Position numbers and translations under genes: made by a program
Origin: Hericium rajendrae
Taxonomy: Eukaryota > Basidiomycota > Agaricomycetes > Russulales > Hericiaceae
Assembly (NCBI GenBank): GCA_033439255.1
Contig: CM065878.1
Coordinates: 2,790,001 to 2,854,000, forward strand
DNA length: 64,000 nucleotides
Direction: 5' to 3'
Notes under the pieces: generated by a model
Seen by the model: the letters and a program-made list of their open reading frames with translations, nothing else
The model's database searches: none
What the model was told of the DNA's origin: nothing
Shown: positions 35,807 to 48,600 of the stretch, one piece after another
Layout of the letters: every line of letters begins with the position of its first letter
Numbering within the stretch: position 1 is the stretch's first letter

Positions 35807-36268
35807 TTTAAAGGGAAAGAGGGTGACCAAAAAGAACGTGAATAGAGAGGTTTGTGACGGCGGGATGGTAGAAACAACAGGATTCGCTTCGGAATCAACA
35901 AAGCCATCCTCAAAGCCAGACGTCATCACGTGGGGAAAGCCCGCTCATCTCATGGATTCCATGTCAATAACTGTGAACATATGCTAATGTCCTGAGCTTG
36001 TCGCGAGTATATTGAGAGGGCGGAATGGACAGCAGTGTTGCGCTATGCGAATCATCTCTCACTTCGTTACAGCTTACCAGACAAAAGAAGTTATGAAGTC
36101 CAAAGCATGTGTATGAAATGCTGCAAGGTGGCGGATCTGAGCGCATGTGCGACATTCAATGGTAATGACAACAAAGATTATAGGATGCTGTGTCAATATT
36201 ATCACCCTACCTATATGTATCATATTGAAGATTAATTGTTGAGCCGACTTCTGTCCATCTAACGAAAA
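35807..36268. other. Spacer between the RING gene start and the Myb/zinc-finger gene stop
   Basis: These 462 bp should hold the RING-gene promoter and the 3' UTR of the Myb/C2H2 gene, both on the minus strand. The region is AT-rich with no supported gene, apart from the possible N-terminal extension of the RING protein to 35929. Confidence 0.5.
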
Positions 36269-38460
36269 TCAAGGACCCGATCCTTGTTTCTGATATTTCT
36301 CAGTCACCTTGCGTTTCAAGGCAGGCGGCACGATATCAAGTTGAGCCGGAGGTTCAGGGTGATGTCCCTGGCGAAGACGAAAAGGAGTGAGAGATACAAC
36401 CTCGAATCGCGCAATGAGAACACCAACATGTCGGAGATGATACCGAAGGCCGCTCGACTGCTTGTAAACCTGTAAACAGCCTGTATGGGGGCATGAATAT
36501 GTTTTCTTCGGTTTTTCTGATTCCGGTGGTGCGGATTCTCCTTCCGGTGGGCCGGCCACTTCATCGAGGCTATTCAACAATAAGGTCTCAGAAGCAAGAT
36601 TCGTGATAGCGCTGCGGAAATGGTCCTTTGATCTGCAGGACGAATGTCAGCGACCACCTTCATATATGGAACAGCAAACTCACATTTGAAGATGGTATTG
36701 TAGACCATTCATAGTCTATTGCTCCTCTTGAGTACATGTGCGAAAGCAACAAAACTGAAGAACTGACCTTCCAGCCCTTCGTACATCCTGCTAAACCGCA
36801 CCTGAATACTTTGGAGTCATAATCTATGGCGCGAGGATGCATGCTTCTCATATGCTCGGACAGCTCTCCGGAGGTCAGGAAGCGTGATGCGCTAGGGCCA
36901 GCACCCTCCTTCCAACAAGGGGCATAACCACACGCGTACGCAAGGAGACTGAGACTGTAATCAAAGAAGGTTTCGATTTGGAACGTCGCTCACCAATCAC
37001 TGAACACTTACTCAGAACTAACAGGTAAGGTCGACGATAACCTGCGCGCCACACCGGGTTCGGCAATTGGACGAGATATTCTAAGCATTCTGCGTCGAGG
37101 TGAATCCGGAGATCGGTAATGCGCTTCTGAGCGTTGGGGCCCGACATGACACGTCGGTGTCCGGCTGGTGTGGCCGTTGGCAGATGATGCATCGAAAAGC
37201 GCATTGGGCGGAGGGGAAACAGATCGCGATACAGATGCAGCTGGCGAGGGATACGGGGAAGATTCGGGGAGTTGAACGAGGACAGAAACGGCAGGAGAAG
37301 GGGTGAAGCATAATAATTGGTTATCATCAATGGGGTAAGGGGTCTCTGGCTGATAATATAGCTCCGAAGTTGGCTTCGGAGGTGAATGGTAGTTGGTATC
37401 ATCTTGAGCATGTGGACTAGGACATTGAGAGCTCGCTTCCTGACTTGGCTGAAATACGGGTAAAGTAGTCGTGTTAGCCGAATTCGGGATGTCAAAACCC
37501 TGTTCGACTACGGATTGCGCAGGTAAAGGCTGAGATCCACTTCGGTTTAGTATATGTGATGGACCTGTGGGGGATAAGGCGCCATGCAGAGAAGATGAAG
37601 CATAATCAAAAGCAGGAGTCGGAGTCGGAGTCCCAATTGCTGGCGAAACGTTGGTATCAAGACCGAGAGAAGACGCAGAGGACATGAAAGGATCCGGAAG
37701 TTCAGTTATAAACAGCTGCGATTGAGTCGTAAAAGGCGTTGATGGATAAGATGTGTAGCCCCACGACCCTTGGTAAGATGCCTGGGGCGCGTCAGTGTGC
37801 AATGATAGATCAGGAATTATGTCCGTTGAGCAGGGCACAGAGGATATGCCCACCGCCTCGCGAGAGATGGAGGCGCGTTTTCTCTCAAGTAACCGCCATC
37901 TGTTATGATATGTATTAATGTAAGCAGGATGTTCCGAAAGCTGCGTTCAGAGCAAACCTATTGCGGCAACCCAGACCACTGCGACTCATTTCCTGCCCAA
38001 TCTTGCCCCATTTTCCGCCGTATCTCGCATGAATCTCCAGCAGCTGGTGATCTTCCTCCGGTGTCCACTCGTCCTTTTTCAAAGATGGGTCAAGGGCTTC
38101 GCGATAGCGTTTCGAGCAAGCATCGTCTGTCCTTCCTGTAATATGTCGCGCTATCACTGACCATTTCGTCCCGTGGTGGGCATAAAGCGACAGTAGCATT
38201 TCATCTTCTTCTCTGGTCCAAGCAGATTTCTTGATCGATGGAGACAAAGAATGCAGCCAGCGCTGGACCGAACGGATCAGACCTCCAATGCTGAAGCCGG
38301 AATACTTGAAAGCTACCTTTCGACAGGCCTTGTTGGTTCTCCCGGGAACACGCTGTGCGATGGTCTTCCAGTCCGCGGATTCACCGTAGTCCCCTACGGC
38401 TTGCCTCAGGAGGTCGTCTTCCTGCGCCGTCCAGGGTCTGCCAGCATTTCTGTCGGCCAT
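36269..38460 (-). CDS. Three-repeat Myb transcription factor fused to C-terminal C2H2 zinc fingers
   Basis: The N-terminus (ATG 38460) has three Myb/SANT repeats: GRPWTAQEDDLLRQAVGDYG with WKTIAQRVPGRTNKACRKRW, then SAWTREEDEMLLSLYAHHGT with WSVIARHITGRTDDACSKRY, then DEWTPEEDHQLLEIHARYGG with WGKIGQEMSRSGLGCRNRW. A Pro/Ser/Thr-rich middle of about 280 residues looks like an activation domain. A canonical intron (GTAAGT to TTACAG) then leads into zinc fingers: YACGYAPCWKEG with a following HMRSMH, FRCGLAGCTKGWK joined to TMNGLQYHLQ, and YSCPHTGCLQVYKQSSGLRY with HLRHGH. The last two resemble the Sfp1-type finger (C-x4-C ... GLxYHxxHGH). The protein ends EKYQKQGSGP (TGA 36271-36269). It is a nuclear DNA-binding regulator, target unknown. 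The two halves share one chain of good splice sites, so I call one gene, though two genes or an assembly join are possible. Confidence 0.8.
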
Positions 38461-38714
38461 GCAGGGAAGAAGGGGAGATGGAGAAGGGTGTAGGCCACAA
38501 AACTAGGAGAAGAGCGACATTTGTACTTTTCTGACTACGCTTGTCCTGGAGTCACTATAGTGCAATGACGAAAGCCATCTTGTCCCAAAAACAAGCGCTG
38601 CCCAAAACAGTTCCTTGTGTGGTTACGTAACCCAGCTATCTGTACAATATCGGTGTGGCTGCACCTCTGACTTCAACGTCTTCGACGTCCACCCACCCCG
38701 CACGACGTTCTAAC
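38461..38714. promoter_or_regulatory. Divergent promoter of the Myb/C2H2 gene and PRP17
   Basis: These 254 bp separate the two start codons. PRP17 has an open frame upstream of its first ATG (from 38655), but it lacks an ATG, so I treat it as 5' UTR. No clear motif stands out. Confidence 0.45.
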
Positions 38715-40794
38715 ATGTCTCTCCTACACGAATACTCCTCTGATGAAGAGGCATCACCACAAACTAGCCTTGATGTCTTTGGGCTGTCCTCCATCCAGGT
38801 TTCCAAAAAGCCTCGCGTCGATGAACCAGCCAGTGTTAATTCTGTCCAGCCATCTACTGCTGCACCCGATGTTCTGGCAGAGGTGAGTACAGAGTTTACG
38901 AACTTAAATGCGTCCTCACAAGCATTTTTATGACAGGACCCTTTGAAACAATCCTCCCTCATCACGCGTCCGACAGACACGCAAATGCTTGTGAATATCC
39001 CTTTCAGTGACATGACATTGCCTATGCAAGGGCCAGAAAACCCGTTTGGCGAGCGTGGTCGTTTTCTGAATCAAAATGCACTCGCAGGTCACGTCGAAGA
39101 GCAAGCAATGACCGAGCATGCGTTCCGCGCGCAGCACTTGACACACTCGATCCTGGGGTACTCCGCCAACCCGTCTGTCGATCCGAACGCGCCAGCTATC
39201 TTGGGCTCACTTGAGGCTGCTCAGGCCAACGGCTTCGCGACTCTTGACACAATTCGTGCACAGAATGGGAAGAAGAAAGAGCTGAAGAGGAAGCGGAAAG
39301 GGAAGGGCGATCTAGAGGTTGTGGACGGTGATGGGGCTTACGTTGGGCCTTGGGCTTCATGGGAAGGAGAAGAGGCGGAGAGTATGCTGCCGGTAGGACA
39401 GGAATTTGTGGAGGAACCGGAGGAGGAGTCCGAAGAAGAGGAAGTGGTGACGAAGAAGGCGAAACCGAAACGCGGCGCATACGGCCAGGAGACGTCTGTG
39501 TTCCATGGCAAATCTATGACCGACTATCAAGGACGAACATACATGTCGCCACCCATTGGAGAAGCACCTCAACTACAAGCCGAGCCGGGCTCGCAGGAGT
39601 GTTTCATTCCGAAGGTCTGTATCCACACATGGACGGGTCACACACAAGGTGTACAGGCTATCCGCCTGTTCCCGGAGACCGGGCATCTCCTTCTCAGTGC
39701 ATCTATGGATACGAAGATCAAGGTGTGTTTGTTCGCTTTCTTTTTTTTGCACAGGATCTAAACTTTCATCCCAGCTTTGGGACGTATACACGCATGGCAA
39801 CTGTCTCCGGACATTCCATGGACATACGAAAGCTGTGAAGGACGTCACATTCTCCAACGACGGTCGAAGATTCTTGTCAGCTGGGTATGATCGGCAGATG
39901 AAGCTTTGGGACACCGAAACTGGTCAATGTATAGAACGGTTCAGCAACGGCAAAATTCCGTATGTCATACGGTTCCATCCAGACGATGACAAGCAGAACA
40001 TCTTTTTGGCTGGTATGTCAGACAAGAAGATAGTGCAGGTATGTGGTAGTCGTGGAATTGAGAGACTCTATTAACGCGGCTGCTTCAGTATGACATCAAT
40101 ACCGGGGAAATAACTCAGGAATACGATCAACACTTGGGTCCCGTCAACACGATTACCTTCGTGGACGACAACCGACGATTTGTTACCACTTCCGACGACA
40201 AGACAATCCGTGCATGGGACTTCGACATCCCTGTCGTCATCAAATACATCGCCGAACCCCACATGCATTCAATGCCAGCTGTGACGCTCCATCCATCGAG
40301 TAAGTAGTTGCGCCTTGCACGCAATCTAAATTTCGACTTACTATCTCTTTACAGAGAAATACTTTGCAGCGCAGTCTCTCGACAACCAAATACTCGTCTA
40401 CAGCACCGACAATTTCCGGCAGAATCGCAAGAAGCGCTTCTCAGGGCATTCAGTTGCTGGATACGCATGCCAAGTCGGCTTCTCGCCCGATGGCAAGTGG
40501 ATCAGCAGTGGTGATGGAGAAGGGAACGTTGTATTCTGGGATTGGAAAACGGGACGGATCAAGTCTCGTTTACGGGCTCATTCGAAGGTCGTCATCGCGC
40601 ACGAATGGCTTCCTCATGAGACGGTAAGTGTCATGCGCCACCTTTGCACCGGCGGCATGCTGATGACCTTTTCGTGCTTAGTCCAAGGTCGTGACAGCTT
40701 CCTGGGACGGTTTGATCAAGCTTTGGGTGCGTCTTCAATCCATCGCGGGTTTCATTCATGATCATGCTCATACTTGGTGTCATCACAGGACTAG
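38715..40794 (+). CDS. PRP17: Pre-mRNA-splicing factor Prp17/CDC40, WD40 protein
   Basis: Prp17 (human CDC40) is a second-step splicing factor that joins the spliceosome around exon ligation. The N-terminus [14 protein letters not shown] (ATG 38715) leads into the family region [40 protein letters not shown], a charged Lys/Glu stretch ([29 protein letters not shown]), then [20 protein letters not shown]. Seven WD40 blades follow: [120 protein letters not shown] and [14 protein letters not shown], the last codon and TAG coming from a five-base terminal exon piece at 40789-40794 after acceptor CACAG. Seven introns, about 570 residues. With PRP19 this window carries two spliceosome genes 6 kb apart. 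Confidence 0.95.
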
Positions 40795-41584
40795 GACCCG
40801 CAGCTAGGAGATCGTAATGCATTGCCGTTGTTGTACTATGATATCATAAAGGAATCCTCTATCCCTTGGTTTCGCCGCCATCCGAGCATCTACCGCCCAA
40901 GCCTGCAGCTCTATGTACATTTCGAGGTGGCAGTCTTGTTTTCTATTCAGCTGACCACTGACCGTGCCACTTGCCTTTCAAGGATAGACTTGCATCCCCC
41001 CAATGTGCCTCTGACGCACGTTCTTGAACCGACACTCCACACCATTCATTGGCGACTCGGGATGTGTTAGCTATTAAGATCTGCGCCGGCTCACCCGTCT
41101 GCTCCGTGCTTTTTGAGCACCGACTATCACCACATGTGAGGAAACTCGCACTCTTGCTAGGCACAGGTCCTCCACTGGCATTGTCCAGGCTCCACGGACA
41201 TGACATTTTTGTGCGGAACACGGCCACGGAATGCGTAACGCGTCGCATTGATACGTGTTCTTTGCCCTTGAGGCGTACAAGCGCCTTCGCGCATAAGTCA
41301 GCTTCAGGTACCCACTTTTGCTGCTGCATTGGGTTTCGCTTCGCGTCCTATATATGTATGCCGCTCACGGCTGTCAGACAGGTATATAGCGCCCGACCGA
41401 GGGAGCGCCGGGCGGACTTCCCGATAGGCACGTCGATATCCAATGGCACCTCCAGCCAACCAGCCTCCCTGTACAGAGACCTCGGTTAGCATGATTTCTG
41501 GCCGAGACGGATCGAGAAAAGGAAGCGGAAGTAAAGGGGCAGTTACGGTATGTACGATCGAGAAACGCGCAGGGCATGTGGGGC

Positions 41585-42070
41585 TCAGCCCTGTACCGCC
41601 GGCCTTGTCAGCATGCCTCGGGGGATGCGTGCACGATCTGCCATGGCATGCTGCTCCGTGTGTGAAGTCTGAAGGCAAATCACGATGGTGCCGCATTGCT
41701 TCGCAGACGATAGATCCGTGGAGCAGATGCTGCGAGCACCGAGTCGAAGCGCTTCAGGCTGTCCAATCGGTGGCTTCCTCGGTCCATACAGGTATTTCCG
41801 AGAAAGTTCGCGAGTCTGAGGGAACCGAGGGGTGGTGATTGGTGGGCGCTGCCGTTGGGTAGCTGCTGTACCTGAAGGTAGCGCGTGCGTTCGACTTCAT
41901 CCAGAATTACGAGACCTTCCGTGACATATTGAATCCACGCTTTTAGTTCAGGATAGTCTATGGATAGATGGTTTAATCTGTACATCACGTTGAACACACC
42001 TCTGCACCGCTCGCAGGTACCGCGGTGGGTAGATGAAGTCGATAACTTACGACAACTCGAGCTTCGCCAT
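41585..42070 (-). CDS. Candidate spliced hypothetical gene
   Basis: This is a weak candidate. ATG at 42070-42068 begins MAKLELS and stops at a textbook donor GTAAGT. A 49-bp intron ending GTGCAG gives the frame GVFNVMYRLNHLSIDYPELK AWIQYVTEGLVILDEVERTR YLQ. A second 56-bp intron (GTACAG to CCCTCAG) continues as TRELSRKYLYGPRKPPIG and on to TGA at 41587-41585. Intron sizes match the genome norm and the first part reads like a globular protein, but I recognise no family, the last 50 residues look less protein-like, and the opposite strand also has an open frame starting at the same CATG. It could be a decayed gene or chance. Confidence 0.25.
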
Positions 42071-43677
42071 GCCGAAAATTGTTATCCTCTGTTCCGTTGC
42101 TCAAGATGGAAAGGGCAAGGCTTTTAACAAATGGCTGGACAGACAAGGAAACTCTCCACTCCTGCTTACTGGAGGTCTGGATCCGAACACATGACGGTCA
42201 AGAGCGACGCAGGCTCGCTCGCTTGGATGATGCCAACGTTCGTCATGTGTGCCCACCATACCCGAACAACATCATCGTCGCAGGGCTTGCTCTCCTCGCC
42301 GAACAAGATGGCCCATCGTCGTGTCTACGTTCATGATATTGTTCATGACATGTTCTGAACAAGTGTTACATATCTCACAACACACGGATACAAGATCAGA
42401 TATCACATGCTAGAAGATCGCACTTCGTGCTCTAGGCTGGGCACAGCGATGCTGGACCCAACAGGACAACACGTTCTCGACCGCCTGCCGAGTCTAACGT
42501 TGTTGCACAACTCGAGGCCAAGGTTCCTGCCCTGAGGTTAGCATGCTCGCCCTTAATTCTAAAGGCTGTTGCCCTCTGTTGCCCTGAATCCAACGTTATT
42601 CCCCTGTGGCCAAAGTGCGGCCCTGAGGACAACGGCAACACAAGAGCTCTGGACAAGCCCGTACGTTGTGTTCAGGCAGTTTACAATCGCACGTTCCTAG
42701 TCTGCTCACATAACGACGCGTCGGGCGCTTTATTGGCCACTTTCAGAGGCGTAGATCATCGGCGCCCGTGGACCACTTGGAGATGAACACTCATCTAACG
42801 GAGGATGGGCGATCATGATGAACGGGTGTGGAGTTATAATAGAAGAAAACGTTGACGAAAAGGGTGAAGGATACATTGCTCTGCAGAACGAATGTTCGCG
42901 GATCGACATCATTTTGGAAAGGTCCACCGATCGCGGAGTTCAGGGCGGAGTCGGACATCCTTCTGCAGGTGGAAGGATGGCAGAGATCCGAGAAGAAAAA
43001 TCGGCAGCTTGGCCCGTTGCCGGAGTGGTCTTGGAGCGGGCCAGCAGGATGTGCCTGTAAGAGGCCCAGACTTTGCGTGAAACGTTGTGCCCGGACGATC
43101 CGCCCTGGGTCGCGTACTCGGACGAGTGCGCATGTGTGCGTCGCTGTCAAGGCAACTTTGAGAAATCGCAAAAGCAAAGGCGACGGCGGCGATGGCGGCG
43201 TCCACATTCAGGGGGCGGAAGACAGCGAGCACGGAAGTCCATAAGAGAACAACATCCCGATGCATTTGGCAGTCATGGGCGAGAACATAACAAAAAAGGT
43301 ATGCATCGGCCGAAAAGAGACGGGAACGGTAAGTTGGAAAGTTCAACAAGCGCGTGCCGTGGACATCTGTAAATACACTTGCGAATGAGATCATGCGACG
43401 CGTGCCTGATGCTGACGGCGGAGCAAAGATGACGACAAGGCGTCAGAAGAAAGTTTGCGGTGCCAGCTCAGGGTTGGCAGCGGCTGGGAGTTGGTTTGGA
43501 GACAAACAAGCGGGAGAGAAAGATGGTTGATGGACTTGGCTTGTGAGAGGGGCGGCCCTGGGACGGAAGGGGAGAGAGGAGATGGGTGCGATATGAAAAG
43601 ACAGAGCGCAGGTGCCTGAAGTTGCCTGACACGTGTGGCGCCGGACAGACACCGGGCAAAGTGTTCCCATCCTCCAC

Positions 43678-43684
43678 TTATATA
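43678..43684 (+). promoter_or_regulatory. TATA box of the secreted-peptide precursor gene
   Basis: TTATATA lies 53-59 bp before the ATG at 43737, the normal place for a TATA box in a fungal gene with a short leader. The leader between them is pyrimidine-rich (CTCCCCACCCCTCCTCAC), as in strongly expressed fungal genes. Confidence 0.65.
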
Positions 43685-43736
43685 GCCGCTTGTCTCCCCA
43701 CCCCTCCTCACTTTCCACCACATACCCCCAGCAACC

Positions 43737-44115
43737 ATGAAATTCTTCGCATATACCCTCTCAATTGCTCTCTCCCTCCTCACCGTCGCCTCCGCTCTCC
43801 CCGTACGTCTACTACCTTTCTGCTCTCGGTCATCTTCGTCCTTATCACTGACTCTCCCACCAACAGATACCGGAGGCCGCTGAGGTCGCTCGCGAAGTGG
43901 ATCTAGTACGCCCGCTCCTTCCCGCCTCTACTTCGCACCAGTAATCATCTCCTCTCGTGTAGCGTGCAATTGGTGGACAGTCTATGGATTGGAGAAGGGC
44001 AATCGGTGGACAGTCTATGGACTGGAGACGGGCAATCGGTGGACAGTCGATGGACTGGAGACGGGCAACCGGTGGTGGAGGCGGAGGTTCGACCGACTGG
44101 AAGAGGACAGACTAA
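43737..44115 (+). CDS. Secreted repeat-peptide precursor with Kex2 sites (alpha-factor/KEP-like)
   Basis: Three exons encode 85 residues. Exon 1 (43737-43802) is a signal peptide, MKFFAYTLSIALSLLTVASA followed by Leu-Pro. Exon 2 (43867-43905) is an acidic spacer, IPEAAEVAREVDL. Exon 3 (43963-44115) begins with Arg and then holds three perfect copies of AIGGQSMDWRR and a diverged ATGGGGGGSTDWKR, ending Thr-Asp and TAA. Each copy ends in Arg-Arg or Lys-Arg, the recognition site of the Golgi protease Kex2; Kex1 would then trim the basic residues, releasing AIGGQSMDW three times and a Gly-rich relative once. Introns are 64 bp (GTACGT to CAACAG, with CTGAC branch site) and 57 bp (GTACGC to GTGTAG). 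If the second is retained, the protein stops after REVDL plus 13 residues. There is no CaaX end, so it is not a basidiomycete lipopeptide pheromone. No Tyr or Cys occurs in the repeats, and no UstY-type oxidase lies nearby, which argues against a dikaritin RiPP. The role is unknown; signalling or toxicity would be guesses. Confidence 0.8.
43966..44106 (+). repeat. 33-bp coding tandem repeat (three copies plus a 42-bp diverged fourth)
   Basis: Copies lie at 43966-43998, 43999-44031 and 44032-44064, with a longer relative at 44065-44106. Each encodes one peptide unit ending in a dibasic pair. The first three differ at four codons, all synonymous (ATT/ATC, TCT/TCG, GAT/GAC, AGG/CGG). Confidence 0.92.
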
Positions 44116-45512
44116 GCCGCTGTGCTTGCCGTGCTTGGAGGATGTTTGCCGACAACAAGTGAGTCAATGATCCGGTCGAGTGTCAGCGCATCGTGCTCAC
44201 CGGCGTGTTTTCGTCAGACCTGCGAACCCACACTCGTTTCTGTCGGTCTTTCTTGAACGCGTTCGCCAACGCCCCGAGGTGTGATATAAGTCGTCAGGCG
44301 CTGGTACTCTGTCCTTCCAACTCGTGGCTCTCTGTTTGTTTCATCGTTCCAGTATTCGGTTGTGGGCGTCGGCGTCGGCGTTACCTTGTCTCCTCTGGTC
44401 TCTAGTTGTTACTCCATTATTCCTTATTTTGAACTTTGTTCTGTCGTTACCAAGTGGGGATGTACGTTTAGCTGTTCCATTACCTTGTTCTGCGGGCTCG
44501 TCCTCCTGCCGGCCAAAATACAAGTCTGTTGACAGTCTTTGCACTTGCGTCAGGCTGGGCATTCCAAGCATTCGTCACCAGCTCAGAGTCAGCATCGACA
44601 TTGGTCCGATGTGGTGACAAGCTAGAATACTTCGACGACAGTGGAGGGGAGTGTATTCCTACAAGAAGCTATTTGACGGGACTGCATGATGCGAAGCACT
44701 GCCAATTACCGTTATTACTTCCCTTGGGATCAGAGGAATGACCTAAAGGACCAGATTCAATTCGAAGCGCAGCATAGCGTGTCAGCGAAAGATTAAAATT
44801 TACTCACAGCCTTCGATATGGTGTCTGTCATGCTGAAACAAAGTCCTCCATTTGGATATCCAATGAGTTCCGATGGACTGATCGGGCAGCAGACAACCCA
44901 CCTTTCTGCCGACACTTCTGCCGCGCTTCTCGTAAGTACAGAAGGACGCCACCATGAATGCTCCTTTGGAGACACAACATGCCCGCCAAGCGCCTCCAAG
45001 CACACGCCAAACCGACGGCATGTCAAGCTGTGTGACCAACGCTGACATGTTAATGGACTCTTGATCCAGTGTGACGCCGAGAGCATGCTCGAGAAGGACT
45101 CGCACCTAAGATTTGTGACGGAAGGTGCGAACGACACATTGACAAGTACTGTCCTTCACATGTACCAAAGTGAACTAGTTTAACTTTTCGGAATGGAGAT
45201 AAAATCGTGGAGCGATGCAGGAGTGCTCTTGGTATGTCAGGACTTGGCGCGCGATCTCCCAGACATCGGAAAAAAGTCCGGCGATGTGGATGAGAGAGAG
45301 CCCATTGACACTTAGGCAGATGCATGGAGGGAGGAAACAATGGATTGTCAGATGCGCAACTTCTAGGCTACAATGGAGGGAGACTACGGGACAAGGTCTC
45401 CGCCACATGAGTTTAGGGCAGGCCATCACGCGCCGAACCGACGCGACGCGATTGAACATCGTGTTTTCGCATTCTACTTCCACCATCCGTCTGTTCCCTC
45501 CTCCTGCCGATC
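44116..45512. other. Intergenic region and MCM3 promoter
   Basis: These 1.4 kb have no supported gene; the open frames are short and without conserved content. Near the right end ACGCGACGCGA at 45441-45451 holds two ACGCG cores 62-72 bp before the MCM3 start. Such MCB-like boxes drive G1/S expression of replication genes in yeasts. Confidence 0.5.
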
Positions 45513-48275
<2,763 letters not shown>

Positions 48276-48600
48276 GCCGCCACCGTGCCTCAGATACCCG
48301 CCCCATGTGCTACTTCCCCATCTGCTTTCGCTGCTTGTTTTGGTGTTCGATATGTAGACAGTACCCTGTTTGTAATACTAAATTGCCCCGTCGGTGGGAA
48401 GATGTCCTCGCCGCTGTATCAGATCGTTCCAATCGGAATCGCGTGCCTCAGCGGCGGGTGAGCGGATCTCAGTTGTCAAACAACACTCGATTCGATCCAA
48501 TGGAACAGAACAGAACAACACAGGCAGGTGCTACGCCAGGACAGAACACTGAACAGAACACGCCCGCCCACATGCTACGGGCATCGTCAGCAACAATCAA
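48276..48600. other. Convergent 3' region of MCM3 and the RINT1 homologue
   Basis: These 325 bp hold the two 3' UTRs. The word ACAGAAC recurs four or five times between about 48,505 and 48,560 (AACAGAACAGAACAACAC, then GGACAGAACACTGAACAGAA). No gene is seen. Confidence 0.5.

Larger units (their letters stand above)
40795..43736. other. Gene-poor region upstream of the peptide-precursor gene
   Basis: These 2.9 kb contain only one weak candidate gene (41585-42070, listed separately). Other open frames are short, overlap on both strands and lack matching splice sites. The last 120 bp form the promoter of the small secreted precursor, with CACGTG at 43630-43635 and a TATA box. Confidence 0.5.

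Noticed and set aside
38655-38714. N-terminal extension of PRP17 (AAPLTSTSSTSTHPARRSN)
   Set aside because: The open frame there begins with GTG, and the first ATG is at 38715, which matches the family start.
42069-42189. Plus-strand small open frame starting MPKIVILCSVAQDGKG
   Set aside because: About 40 codons, no homology or splice continuation seen, and it overlaps the start of the minus-strand candidate at the same CATG.
43391-43783. 130-codon minus-strand open frame antisense to the secreted-peptide gene
   Set aside because: The plus strand has a signal peptide, TATA box, introns and selected repeats; the antisense frame has no such support.
43737-44115. Dikaritin (ustiloxin-type) RiPP precursor or CaaX pheromone as the identity of the repeat-peptide gene
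   Set aside because: The units lack the tyrosine used for cyclisation and no UstY-type or tailoring gene is nearby; there is no C-terminal CaaX box. Distant biosynthesis genes cannot be excluded from this window.
44324-44617. Hydrophobic 97-codon frame resembling a second secreted peptide
   Set aside because: It begins with GTG rather than ATG, and has no repeats or dibasic pattern like the true precursor.
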